NCBI GenBank assembly: GCA_037577475.1
Contig: CM075184.1
Span: forward strand, 27,501,594 to 27,565,593
DNA length: 64,000 nucleotides
Source of the DNA: Chaunax sp. Z400
Lineage: Eukaryota > Chordata > Actinopteri > Lophiiformes > Chaunacidae
Direction of reading: 5' to 3'
The stretch's first letter is position 1. Every line of letters begins with the position of its first letter. The notes under the pieces are model-generated. The model saw nothing but the letters and a program-made list of their open reading frames with translations, was not told the origin of the DNA and did not search any database. Positions 52,531 through 64,000 of the stretch are shown here, piece after piece. The position numbers and the translations under genes were made by a program.

Positions 52531-55500
52531 TCAGTCGGTGAAGACGTGCAGGCGCCCTGATGCACTGCCGCCCAGTAAGGCGTTCCTTGTGGGGTGGAAA
52601 GCTGTGATGGACAGCACTGTATTAAGGTTCTCGCCATCTGTGAAGGAGTGCTGCGGCTGACCGTTTTCATGGAACACCTGCACCTTCCTGGGCCTCGACA
52701 TGCTCCCCACTGCAAAACAGTCTTCCTGTTTGGGGTCCCACACTGCTGAAAGTTTGCTCAGCCAGCGACCGGTGTGCATGTCGTGTCTGAAAATAAAGAG
52801 TGAGGAGACTATTTGAGTAAATCCAGGTTACACAAGTCTCAAAGCACTGATAAGAGACAACAGAATAGCAACGCAAAAAGTGTTTGAAAGAAGTGGATGT
52901 ACCTGATGGATGTCAGCAAGGGAGATTTAGTAGTCATTTCAGATGTATCATATATCCTGTCAAAAATGAAATAGTCTTCAAGTTAGGGCTGAAAAATAGA
53001 AGCAAGCGTAAGACAATTTTTCAAAGAGCTGAGTCTGCTCTACCTTATGTGGTCATCCATACAGCAGGTGAGAACTCTGTTCCCTGTACAAGGGGAGAAA
53101 TAAGCACTGGTTATGCTTAGAGAGTGGCCATGCAGCTGAGAGACTGTCTGGCTTTTGGTCTTCTTCAGGCATCTGCTGTCGTAAATGCTCACTTCCCTGC
53201 AGACAAGACCAAAGATATTCATAGTGCGATTAAAAAAGACAAACTGACAAGATAGAGAAGTGAGGATATCAATAATCAGACATACCTGCTTTCTGCCACA
53301 ACAAAGTACTGCTTCTGTAGAGGGTGGACGCTAACACAACGCAGTGTCTTGGGGTCCATTGAGTGGAGGGACTCGTGTGAGTTCCTGCAGAGAAATTTAA
53401 TACCAGTGTATAATGTTTAGAAAATATGAATCATTAGTTAACAAAATGCCATAATGTTATTTTTCAACACAATGAAGGGTGACTAATACATTACCCTGGG
53501 GTGCGCCTATCGACAATGGCAACTTGTCCATGCCAGTTCCCAACAACTAGTGTCGAGCAGTCATGTGACATGAAGTCAAACGTTTTCAGGCCCTCGTCAA
53601 TGACATACACCTAAAACAACAAACAAACAAGACTGATTTTAACTGGTGGAATAGGTTGCATTGAATTTAGGGTAAATGTGCAAACTCAAACTTTAAAAGT
53701 TTACATTCATTCAGCTAAATGTACAACTTTCACAGAATGTATTTTAAAGAGGAACATTTAAGAGAGCAAAAGTTATCTCACATCATCAAAGACAGCCGTC
53801 TCTACATCCATGCAGCGTAGAAATCCGTCATAGCTGAGGCTCAACAGGTGGGTGGGATGAGCCCTGGAGAACGCCATGCAGCCCACTGGACGAGTGTGGG
53901 GCTCAAAGAGCAGCACACCACCATCGCCCCAATCCCCACCCTGAGTGAACAGAAAAATGCAAGGGGAGAAATAATTAGTTGGCTTCATATGATATGAGAC
54001 AGTTGAGACTCTTATAGGACATTTGTTTTTTGTTTTTTTCATGTAGCTCTGTTGTTATTTATTTTCACATTTACAATCATTTTTGGCAAAATGACAATTA
54101 GTCATAAACGATCCTGGAGCTTGATATGCAGATCTTGAGAGGTGCACTCCTGTGTGGGAGGGCCCCCTCTTCTCTTTTTTTATTTTTAAGATATCCTACA
54201 ACAGAGACTGATTGAAGCACCTAACCCTTGTACTTGTTTTACTGATGAAAAACAAGCCTACTCACCACTTTGGATTTATTTCTAATTTTCTCTCAAGTCT
54301 GTCTGACACCCCTGGGGTTGCAGCTGAAAGGATACATCTAAAATTGTGATACACACCATAACAATACATCTATAGTAAATATCAAACTAACTTAAAGGAA
54401 TACACAAATTTAATCATGGCTAGATCTACTCATGCCCAACGGATATGGCAGTGATATTCAAAGCTCATTAATTTACAAATTCACATTGTCAGCAACCTTT
54501 TTTCATCATTGGCAGCTACAACCCTGTAGCTTTTAGCAGGGATTAGGTGTCTAACTTCTTTGTATTTGTCTGACATTATATTTTGCTGTTCAACTGTAAA
54601 ATATATCACTCGGCTACCTGTAGACTTGTCCATATGTGCACATTTTGTCATATGCTGCAAACATCACTTCATATGTGAACACGCTCATGACTAGATTGAG
54701 AAAAACCTGGACTGACTTAAAAACTTGATAAACACCGTTTAGTGAATGCTTAGCATAGTTGTGGTTGTTAGGCTAAGGAGCAGATATCCTGGGTTTGTTG
54801 ACGCTTCAAAGTGCAGGCCTCTGTTGCCAAGAGATTTCCTGTCCTATGGTGGTCATATACCAATTTACAACATCATTTAGACATAAAGAATACACACCAA
54901 CTTCCAGAGGCCAACTTTCCCCCATTTGTCTCCTGCGGCCATTAACAAGCTGCTCGTGCAGGGGTGGAACGCAGCAGAGAAGATGCGGTCCTTCACCACT
55001 TTAGCCACTTGGTCCTCAGCTAGCCTCATGTTCTTAAGGGCTGAGTGGTACCTGAGCAAAGACAATTGCAGATTTGTTTCAACAGTTGTTTTCCCCATTT
55101 CTAAAATGAAACCGTTTTCCCAATTTTAAAAAAAATGTGACCATGGATGCAACAGCGACAGAGCAGTTAATGCGCCTTAAGAGGGGGAGCAATCGCTTCT
55201 TCATGTTTGAATTAAAATTTTAATTTTACCCTTTCAGATCAAGCTCCATCTTTCTTTCTCCTTTTGAATCCTATGGAAAGGAAAGGAATTTTTAGATTTA
55301 CTACTTAATTCAGAAGCAGCAAATGTAAAACCAATTGTTACCCCACAAGATGCAAGGCTACAGATCTAAAGGCTAGACATCTCCAAAATATTTTTAAGTT
55401 TAAGCATGTTATGGCACAACAGTCACCAGGTACTTAGTCACTATACTTAGTTTAGTTATGAGGAACAATTGATTGAAGTAAAAATGAAAAGCGGAGTCCT

Positions 55501-57652
55501 ACCTCAGAGCAGAGCTCAAGAAGTTGTGAAGGCAGCTTGCTTCCCTCTTCCATATTGATTGGATTCATGGGCAGAGGGCCCGGGGGCTTCTTGAGTGTCA
55601 CAGACTTAAAAGCAAGTAAAATAACTCAATTGAGTAAAAGCAAAAAATAAAGAGAAAAATAGCAGCAATAAAAAGACTAGCTAGACTAGCTACTAAAGTG
55701 GAGTGACATGAAGTTAGGCATTATATATATTTTTTTTATCTAGCTACCTGTTCATAGATCCGTGTCCCTCTGGGTTCAGGGGGAAGTGTCAAGACCTCTG
55801 CTTCTTTATTTTGGAGGCGAAGGGATTTGCGAGCTGGCAGCACCTCTTTTACAGCAGCCTGTGACCTGCTACTGGAGAGAGTGATCGTTACAATGACATC
55901 GAGAAGACACTGGTCTAACTTTATAATCTCATTCTTAGACCTGAAACTGAACTGATCTGAACTGAAAGAAGTGACGTTCATCATACGAATATGATATATC
56001 CTTCCAGCATCCCCAAAAACATTGGAATGGAGGATATGTGGTACACGGATTCATTTGTTGTTTAATGTTTTGATGGTTTTGTCAAAGGGATATGTAATCT
56101 GTCCAGATCACAGTTGTAACACTTAGTCAGTGAACCGTACCTCATGAGACCCCTCTGCGATGGCTTTGGCCGTGTCAACTGCTTTAACTCCTCAGTTGCC
56201 TTGTGACAAGAAAAACAACAATTAGTACAACTGGTTAGGGAGAGCAAGAAGAGCATTAACGTGGGTACATAATACACACAATCAATTCTAATCTACATTT
56301 TAATTCTATGCATGCAAAACATTATCTATATCATTTGGACAGGATGGTTGAGGGGCATGAGGTTGATATAAATTCAAACAGCCTGCACTTTTTACTGCAT
56401 TGTACTATTAATATATCTGTGACAAGGCTTGGAGAATAATCACATAGCTTGATATCATGGTCAATCCATAAAAACGATGGAAGTAATGATTTGAGGGGGT
56501 TCTTGATAATCTGAACAGCATTTCCTTCTTGTGCAACGTGTATCTGTTTTGTGTGTACGTTCATTTAAAGATTCTGATAACTGGGAAGGTGGGCTGTATT
56601 TTTAGATGTCACTGGTTGGTGAATCAATCCCCAGTCTAATGAAATAGGATTCAGAATATAAAAGGTGAAGTTGGATGACAATACATTCATCATCAAAGGT
56701 CCTAGACTCAAAATAAGAGTATATATTTTCCAGTCCTAAAGCCAAATGTCCCTAGATTTATAGAAAAGCTCAAGCAATGCGCCTGGGATAACAAAACCTG
56801 TCTACCTACCTGGAATAAATTAATAGAGGACAGGAACTCTTGGTTCTGTCTGATGTTCTCCAGGCGCTCGAGCTCATATGCCGAAAGTTCTTCATGTCTA
56901 CCCTGTGTTATGCAAAAGGTACAGCAATGACACACTGAAGAATCATTCAATAATATATATGTTGAAAATACTCATGTCTATTAGAGGCACTCATTGTGGT
57001 CCATAACACAATACAAATAAAGAATGAATAACAGCACGATGTTGGTGGTAGTTTCCATACTTACAGATAAATGCTCCACATCACTTTTCTCAACATCCTC
57101 CTCTGCCTTAATGTCCTTTCCGATCTTCTGGCTGTTATTGTCATGGTGTGTTTTTCTTCTCTGTCACCAAAATATGGGCATATTAGGAAAAAACAACACG
57201 CCAATTGTGTAGCACTGCTGTTTTTGAATTTTATCTTACCCTTTTCTTATTGGTTGTGCTGAATTCAGGAGAATATTTGAGGCGTTTAGGTGTAAGTGTG
57301 TTCCGTGACGATCGTCGGACTGCTCCCTCGAGTTTCACAGGGGTCATTTCCTAACAGGTACACATTATTAACAACTAGCAAAGAAAACAATGCCTCGTTC
57401 AACTTCCACACAGAAGCACAAATGTTAGCTAAACTCACGAAAAGCTACACTTGGCCCTAAAAAACCCACTATAGTACCTACACAATCTTAGTAACCAAAT
57501 TTAAAGTTAGCTAATGTTAATGTTAGTCAGCAGGTGAGTTACCAAACATGGCAAAGATAATTGAGGGTAACAAAACCAGACTCATACTTCCAACAACTCA
57601 CCATTAGCGATAGCTTCACAACAGCTTCTCGTTTTAGTAGTCTTGTCGTCAT
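52531..57652 (-). CDS. wdr76: WD repeat-containing protein 76, complete
   Basis: Exons in transcript order: 57652-57602, 57350-57240, 57160-57065, 56902-56810, 56199-56141, 55868-55748 (or from 55871/55865), 55604-55503, 55270-55230, 55051-54898, 53940-53782, 53610-53495, 53384-53286, 53196-53044, 52956-52903, 52786-52531. Phases chain throughout, giving 554 residues. Residues 1-120 are charged and basic (TPKRLKYSPEF, RRKTHH). Next comes the helical segment ELSAYELERLENIRQNQEFLSSI. A WD-repeat propeller fills about 225-554, with VVKDRIFSAAFHP, AAGDKWGKVGLWKL, GCMAFSRAHPTHLLSLSYDGFLRC, IVDRRTPG, GNRVLTCCMDDHIRIYD and the signature WDPKQEDCFAVGSM near the end. Human WDR76 (626 residues) is longer mainly at the N terminus. 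The family includes yeast Cmr1; it binds chromatin and damage-response factors and has been reported as a CUL4-DDB1 substrate receptor. The gene is tail-to-tail with frmd5. Confidence 0.95.
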
Positions 57653-57860
57653 ATTGATGAGGTTGCGATAACGATACGTTCGAAACACTTCAACAAAACT
57701 CAAAAGGTAAGAGTGCTTCGCGCCAGTGCTAAAAGGTTTTGTAACTATTTCCTCCTATCTGTTGCGAAACAGAATCCTAGCAGCTCATTGGTTAGTGTTC
57801 ACGTCTTCAGAATAAGAGCGTGTTCTATTTGCTGTGAACAGCCAATGAACGCCTGAGAAA
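57653..57860 (-). promoter_or_regulatory. wdr76: wdr76 proximal promoter with E2F-like and CCAAT motifs
   Basis: Within 200 bases upstream of the wdr76 ATG there is an E2F-like core (TTCGCGCC, 57717-57724), a CHR-like TTCGAA (57679-57684) and two CCAAT boxes (57787-57791 read as ATTGG on +, so CCAAT on -, and 57842-57846 on +). No TATA box is evident. This pattern fits a cell-cycle-regulated gene, as reported for mammalian WDR76. Motif function is inferred. Confidence 0.45.
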
Positions 57861-59211
57861 TGTGAATAACTTCTCATCCCTTCTCCACGATTCAGCCCCC
57901 ACGGAGTCAACGAGAAATGTCGTTGTGCGACAGATGTGGGCAATAACTGTGATAGGAAGATGAATATCTTGCTAATTTGGGCAATTCAGGGTTATTTATG
58001 CTTGAAACAGGCCCTAACATAACATTAAAACTGACAAATATCGCCAGTATTTATTCATGGAGAGTTATAAGAGAAAATAGTAAGATTCCTGGGTAGACAA
58101 ACACACAGATAAGGTATGCACACATCATAAGGGGGACTGTTTATTAAAACACATAAAAATGGAAACAAACAGTTGATTAATATCTGGCTTGATAACTCTA
58201 AATGTGCCTTTTTTGCAGTGATCTTAAAAGTTTGTTGCTGCACAAGTCAAAGAAGACAGTGAATTGTAAAGGTCAGATAAGTAGTAGTAGTATTGACACG
58301 ATTATTCCACTGCTGTTACTTTAAAAATACTACATGTCTGCATGCTTTTCTATCCACAACACCCACATTATAAAACAAAATAAACATTAATGATAAAAGA
58401 AAACAAATTGCAACAAGGACATGTGTCCATAGTTGCCCCAATAGAAGAGCAAATGCATTACACAATAACAAGAGTGTGACAAAGACAAATGTTTTTAACA
58501 AATTCCAAGACATTGTAAACAAAATTCATGTGATTAACCAATTAAGGATATCTGCACAATTGTCCAGATCTGATACCCCTTACTGTCATCTTCTTGTTCC
58601 GTCAAGAACCAGTTTCCAGTAAGAAGTACCTCCAGTTATGTGGTGATGAGTCTGCTTCAGTGAGCCTGTTTGCTCAACAACAAGGATTGAGGCTGCACTA
58701 GGAAGATCTGATTTATCAATATGAGATGGGCTTAATGGAAAAATCGATTGCCAGAATAAAGGCACAAGATGAGTGAAACGTCATCATACTGTAACAGCTG
58801 GCCTGTATAACCCACACGCATTCAACATGTTTAACGGGAGAATAAATCAAATCCAAAACAATATACTCTTTAGACATGTTTGTGTGTGCACATGATCCTG
58901 TGGAAATGTACCATGGTGATGTACCATGCACAAAGAATGTGGTTACTGTATCATGGGGAGTGTGATCATGTGAAGAAAAACTTGGAATATAAAATGGGTT
59001 GTTGACTTTTACTGATTATTATATGTATTTATGTCTGTGGCATAATTCAGAATTATACTGTACACAGTGTTGAGAAATCAAACTTCAACATAAAATACTT
59101 TAGGGAGCATAAAAGCTCAAACTTCCCACAATGTTGGCTCCACTGATGTTGGCTCTGGGTGACACTTTCTGAGTTTTATCTGTCATCCACTTCGTTGCCA
59201 TGTTCCTCAAA
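57861..59211. other. wdr76-ctsh spacer including probable ctsh 3' UTR
   Basis: No coding sequence is seen. The right part should be the ctsh 3' UTR. A - strand AATAAA at 58140-58145, about 1.07 kb beyond the stop, is one candidate end; others are possible. The remainder separates the ctsh 3' end from the wdr76 promoter in a same-strand arrangement. Confidence 0.5.
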
Positions 59212-62047
59212 CTAAAGCAGAGGGTAGGAAGAGCATGCGGCCAGTCCACACATATTTTTCCCTCGCTCAATCAAAAAATATCTGTTGGAATACAAAAGAA
59301 AGCTGTCAATGAGACTTGAAAAGTATAAGAAGTCAACATAGTCAAATATACACACAGACTATATTTACCCATCAATCCCCCAGGCTGTTCCCCAAGAGTT
59401 CTTCACAATCCAATACGGCATGAGGTTCTCTTCAGTGCCATAACCCACAGCCAGGACTGCATGATTCACCTTGTCTGCTGTGCTCTTGCACTGGGTGCTA
59501 AATAGACAACATATTAGATCAATAGAGTATGTCTTTAATACGGTGAGTGGGTTGCTATCCTCCCTCAAAATCACATCACACCCTGCCAAAATAAAGATGT
59601 GTTGTTTATTATTAGGAGCTATTCATGGATGGACATTCAGGTTATTCAGACATTCAGGATGGACATTTTTCAAGCCAGCAGGCAGCATGCTGTGTGATGA
59701 AAGGCTTGGTGACAAGAAAATTACACCAAAGCTGTAGCAAACAGGTTTTCAAAATGGTGCCACTACCTAATGTTACTTATGGACAACAGTAGATGCACAA
59801 GTGTGTGTTGAGCTATCCATGTCCTTAGCTCACCTGGTGTAAACACCTTCTTTGTAGTGCATAAATTCTTTGATGACCTCGAAGGCGAAGGACACAGGGT
59901 TGAGCCTGGCCACAGCATCAACCATGGCCTTCTCATCATACTGTGGATGGACCAACAGACAGAAGTTAAAGTTTCATTTCTTATATGATCTAACTTTTGT
60001 GCACTTGCTATACTCACACTTGTTATGTTGACAACATCCTGAACGAAAGCAGCTGCAAGTGAACGGTCAAAATGGCAAGAGTCATCCTAGAACAAAATTC
60101 ATACAGTGAGAATTGCTTTTACATGTTACTGATTACAGTGAGACGTTAGTTCGGTAAAGTCATACATAGCCTTTGTAGGGATAGTCCTCCTCTGTCATAA
60201 GACCCTTGCTGTATTTGATGTACTCAAATGCCTGGCTGGGGAGCCCGCTGAAACAAACCGGGTAAAGAGATAAACTGGTTAAAGCCTTAAATCAAAGTAT
60301 TTATTTTAACACATAATACAATTTATAATGTCTTGTAATAGAAAAAAAATAATGTTACCCAAAACATCCATGATTGTTGAAGTCTCCGGCACAGTCTATC
60401 AGTTGCTGCTCAGACTGATAGAGAAAACAAATTGCATCGTACATTTGACACTGTACTAATACTTCTAGTTATAATCAGGAAAAGAACCAGGCAGAGATTT
60501 CTTCTGCAAGAATATCTTACAAATTGTTCTTGTGAGGAAGTGGATCCCATCAAATTTCAACCTTAAGTTTCCCATCTGAATTCCATTGCGAATGAGTTTG
60601 TGTATTATTAACTAGTAGCCAGACAGAACTCACCAGAGGTATTAACTTCCCGGTCTTGATAGCACTCACTGACTCCAAACAGCCGGTGGTAGAGAAGGTC
60701 CAGCAGCTGCCACAGTGGCCCTATAGACATAAAAGCAATAAAGCTCAAACAGCTGATGATCCATTTGTGTTAAAGGGGGTCAAAGTCTTGCTACATGTTC
60801 ATCTGCAAAGTAGGAGGGAAGTGGATTCATATCCGTGGATTAATAAATATCCGTGTCCAGATTCTTGTCATCCTCATTCTCCTTTTGGACTATGGTGGTA
60901 CTTTGTTGGTTGTTCAGCACCATATTAGGATACCTGGTTCTTCACGGGAGTCACAAAGTTGCCTTTCAATCTCCAGTCCACAAACTCGGGGGAAGGACCA
61001 GTTCTGCTGACATGACCCCCTTTAGTGGCTGAGCAGTTCTACAAGAGACCAGAATCATAAGACTGTAATTAAGAAAGAACCACATAGAAAAGCCACAGCA
61101 GCATAAAGGGTGTTGTTTCATAAGGTGTATCTAACCTGAGGCTCTGTTAGAAGAAACAATTTCCTGAATTCCGCAAATGTCATGTCTGAAAAATGATTCA
61201 GACCCACTGCATTTGAAAAAGAAAAACTTTGTTAGAACATGCCTTTTTCATTACCTAAGAGATTTAACAGTGCAGCACCCTCTGTAGTAATAATCTACAC
61301 ATTATGAGACAGGAATTAAAAATGTACTGCACTTGAGAAGGAGTGATTCCCAGCATTATGATGATCAATTGTCTTCTTATTCTCTGTGAATATTTGCAGC
61401 CGCTGGTAAAATTCCTCAGTGTCTTTGTAAACTTTGTTGTGCTGCACATACAACACATACAGAGGATAGAATTAAGGTGAATAAAACTTCTGTTTGAGAA
61501 ATAAAACAATGAATAAGCCTGAGAGGTATACATGTAACATAAATGCTGTGCACATACCTGAGACATCCACAGTTTGAAATTATGTTCCTCTGATAGGACA
61601 CAGAATGGAGGGCAGTCAGTTAATAAAGCAGCCTGATAATCAACAGTCCTGAAGCCATTTATGAGGCAAATGTAACTAAATACATTTACTCAAGTATTAA
61701 ATGAATGTACAAATATCAGGTACTTAATACAACCAATCTTACTTGTACTCAATGAGGGGAATCATAATTTTCACTCAACTGCATTTATCCGAATAGCAAA
61801 CAATACATTCGACATGACATGACAATTAACAAAGTGATACTTACACATTAATATGTCAGTGATTTTATCCAAACAACACCATAATATAGAAAACTGGCAG
61901 GGATTACTTCTAATACTTAACCCATAAGAACCCGGACCCATTTCTCCTTCAAGGAAAATTATGGGGGACATAACACAGACTAAATTGAACACACAGAACA
62001 CATTTCTGACATTTTTTTCAAAATACCTCTCCCCAGTGTCAAAGATC

Positions 62048-62105
<58 letters not shown>

Positions 62106-63196
62106 ACATTAGGCGTTAATGGTCAATTTATTTTTCATTTGAGAATGAATCAGTCGACAGTTGAATGACAGTTTTTTCCTGTTTGGTAAAAAAAGGTTTG
62201 TATTTTTATGTGCATTTCAACAAAATTTGAACTTTACTTCTTAGGTTTAACAACAAAATCTATTTTTCCTTATACATTTTTATTAATAATTTAATTAATA
62301 TAACATGCTTTTTTGCTTAGATTAGTTTTAATATGCTTTGAATTGAACAATATAAAATATATTAACTAAATATAATTGAATCGGCTAAATTAACTGAGCA
62401 GATCACTATCGTTTTTCATATTGTGACATATATGTCTCTAGGTTTTTCCGTGACAATTTTAAGGTTAAAGACCCGATGTGACATATACGTCACCACGATA
62501 TTTATCTGATTTGTTTTATATCAATTTCTGCAAGAAATGTGGTTACAACAGGTTAAATGTAATAAAGGACATGTTATGTAATCATTAGGATTGTTAAATG
62601 GCTTGAATATAACCTTCAGCGACAAAAAACAAGCTTTTTTAAATTTAGCTAGACCTGTCACATCTGTTAACCCGGCAGACAGACATCTTGGAAATGTTGT
62701 TAAGGGAGCACAAAGTCACGTGATCTGTCACGTGACCCATCAGGATATTCAGCATGTATCACTTCAGGACTTCATGAGTTAAAGTCAAATATAAAGCTGT
62801 ATAAGGTACTTTCCAGAACGTTTAGAGGAAGTGAAACACCTGTGTCACCGTGGATTCTTATGGGTAAAAGTACATTTCGCTAACACTTACTTTTACGTAC
62901 AGTAAGTACGTAACATTTTAACACAGACCTACTTTTAATTTATTCACGTTGCCTCTTTGATTTAATTAAAAACGATTATTTGTTTCTGACAGAAGAAAAT
63001 ACAGCAACTCGTAATATTGTTTACTTCCGCCTGCCTGTTGTTGAGCTGCTTTTTCATTTAAACAGAATAGAAAATAAACAAATCACATGAGACAGTTTAA
63101 CTTGATGAGTGATGACTTACCTTCGAGTGAAATTAACGGTGTTAAATTAACCAAACTAAACACCGTGGCAATGATCCACACAGCAGCGAGCGCCAT
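59212..63196 (-). CDS. ctsh: Cathepsin H preproprotein, complete
   Basis: Exons in transcript order: 63196-63121, 61589-61558, 61441-61333, 61206-61136, 61038-60934, 60720-60634, 60414-60359, 60247-60166, 60086-60018, 59940-59834, 59497-59369, 59281-59212. Phases chain to a TAG, giving 330 residues (human 335). A hydrophobic signal peptide (MALAAVWIIATVFSLV) is followed by a propeptide with an intact ERFNIN pattern (from EFYQR to DHHN, residues 45-65) and GLNHFSD. The mini-chain EPQNCSAT (94-101), which makes cathepsin H an aminopeptidase, is present. The catalytic residues are Cys137 (GSCW), His277 (VNHAV) and Asn298 (KNSWG), with the oxyanion Gln131. The C terminus (YFLIERGKNMCGLAAC) is typical. 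It acts as a lysosomal papain-family (C1A) aminopeptidase. An in-frame upstream ATG at 63277 is less likely because it would bury the signal peptide. His133 and Cys145 next to the nucleophile replace the usual Ala residues. Confidence 0.97.
61663..61800. repeat. Interspersed repeat in ctsh intron 1
   Basis: Contains GTAACTAAATACATTTACTC followed by AAGTATT, then ACTTGTACTCAATGA and ACTGCATTTATCCG. This is a diverged copy of a common teleost repeat built of ACTCAAGTA-type words. Confidence 0.5.
61917..62556. mobile_element. Candidate piggyBac-type MITE in ctsh intron 1
   Basis: The unit is flanked by TTAA on both sides. The left end is TTAACCCATAAGAACCCGG and the right end is CAACAGGTTAA. The interior carries a (GT)n(AT)n tract (62049-62101) and two close copies of a GTGACATATAYGTC word (about 62423 and 62477). 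The terminal inverted repeats are poor, so the call rests mainly on TTAA and on a left end I associate with such elements. Confidence 0.35.
62049..62101. repeat. (GT)n(AT)n microsatellite
   Basis: A short GT run followed by about 40 bases of AT. Confidence 0.95.
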
Positions 63197-63420
63197 CCTG
63201 TCCCCGCGGATCCCGACAGCTGAAAGCGTCACACGCCGCGGCTTCCTTCTTCTCCCCAACAAAACTACAACCACCACCTTTATGGGTGGGTCACTTCACA
63301 CTGGACAACCTTAAATACATGCGCACTATTGTACTTAAAGCAATCGGAACTACACATAAAGGTGATGACGTAACTTTACCCACATCTTTAATACAACCTA
63401 ATTCCTTGACCCTGGAAACC
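63197..63420 (-). promoter_or_regulatory. ctsh: ctsh promoter and 5' leader
   Basis: On the - strand a TATA-like TATTTAAGG lies at 63309-63317, about 115 bases upstream of the ATG, which would place the start site near 63280. A CRE-like TGACGTAA is at 63366-63373. The leader is locally GC-rich. These are motif matches only. Confidence 0.35.
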
Positions 63421-64000
63421 TCCTGTACTCCTAGAACTTTGAAACTTTATCATCAGTAGTTTGTGAGTCATCAACAAAAACTGATTTTTCTTTTTCGTCT
63501 TGATTTAACTTATCATTCGGATATAAATCTGTGTTATCTGAGCTACATATTAGTGGCAATGTCTCTACCCTTGTCTATTTCCATACTGTGATTCAATACA
63601 TGTTCAAATATATATTTTAACCTCCCAGATTCAAATTATGATCTGGATCCTGTTGTTCACAGCGGCGGGGCATCGTGAGTTGTCCATGCTTGTCAATGGC
63701 CAAATATTTTTATTTTTAATCATGTCAAAATGTTTTAAAAAATCAAATAAATGGCTTCATAATTTTGCGAGAAAGTGAAAAAAGCGCCCCTCAGATTTGG
63801 CCCAGGATCCACCCCTACACAAGATTTCCTCAAAGTCTGTTGACACGTTTTCAACATATCTTGCAGACAATCAAACAAACAAAATCTCATTGGCAGAGGA
63901 AACAAACGTGACAGCATTTAGAGACACTTCTCCCCCTGAGAAAGAATAGATTTATTGACAAGAGGTAATCAGGAAAGAATACACTTTTTTACAAAACTGG
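63421..64000. other. Right-edge sequence, no firm gene
   Basis: AT-rich sequence. The only coding hint is a short + strand start at 63638-63676 (MIWILLFTAAGH, signal-peptide-like) running into a GTGAGT donor. No continuation falls inside the window, so it is not annotated as a gene. Confidence 0.4.

Noticed and set aside
63197..63277. Upstream in-frame ATG at 63277 for cathepsin H
   Set aside because: It would add a basic 27-residue extension before the signal peptide and would start close to or above the likely transcription start.

Overview
The window looks like nuclear DNA of a teleost fish. It is AT-rich, has small exons separated by GT-AG introns, and carries many microsatellites and several dispersed repeat types that I associate with teleost genomes. 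No bacterial, viral or CRISPR features were seen. All identifications rest on reading translations against remembered families; no database search was run.

Layout. Bases 1-32848 contain no coding exon I can support. The next thing on the + strand is exon 2 of frmd5 (FERM domain-containing protein 5), so this stretch is most likely the 3' part of frmd5 intron 1, filled with transposon relics and simple repeats. From 32849 to 47922 there are thirteen consecutive frmd5 coding exons (540 codons, stop included in the last exon). Only the first coding exon is missing from the window. Inside the last frmd5 intron there is a strong candidate alternative first exon (45563-45833). It splices in phase onto the last exon and would give a 286-residue membrane protein without the FERM domain.

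From 52531 to 57652 on the - strand lies a complete wdr76 (15 coding exons, 554 residues). frmd5 and wdr76 are tail-to-tail, the same arrangement I recall for human 15q15.3. From 59212 to 63196, also on the - strand, lies a complete ctsh (cathepsin H, 12 coding exons, 330 residues). Its catalytic Cys-His-Asn, ERFNIN motif and mini-chain are all intact. I recall human CTSH elsewhere on chromosome 15 (15q25), so its position next to wdr76 differs from human. The final 0.8 kb holds the ctsh promoter region and one doubtful + strand exon.

The three genes do not form a pathway: frmd5 is a membrane/cytoskeleton adaptor, wdr76 a nuclear WD-repeat protein, and ctsh a lysosomal protease. Points most worth a second look are the FERM-less frmd5 promoter/exon, a possible poison exon in frmd5, a triple tandem splice acceptor in wdr76, two unusual residues beside the cathepsin H nucleophile, and several structurally recognisable MITEs.
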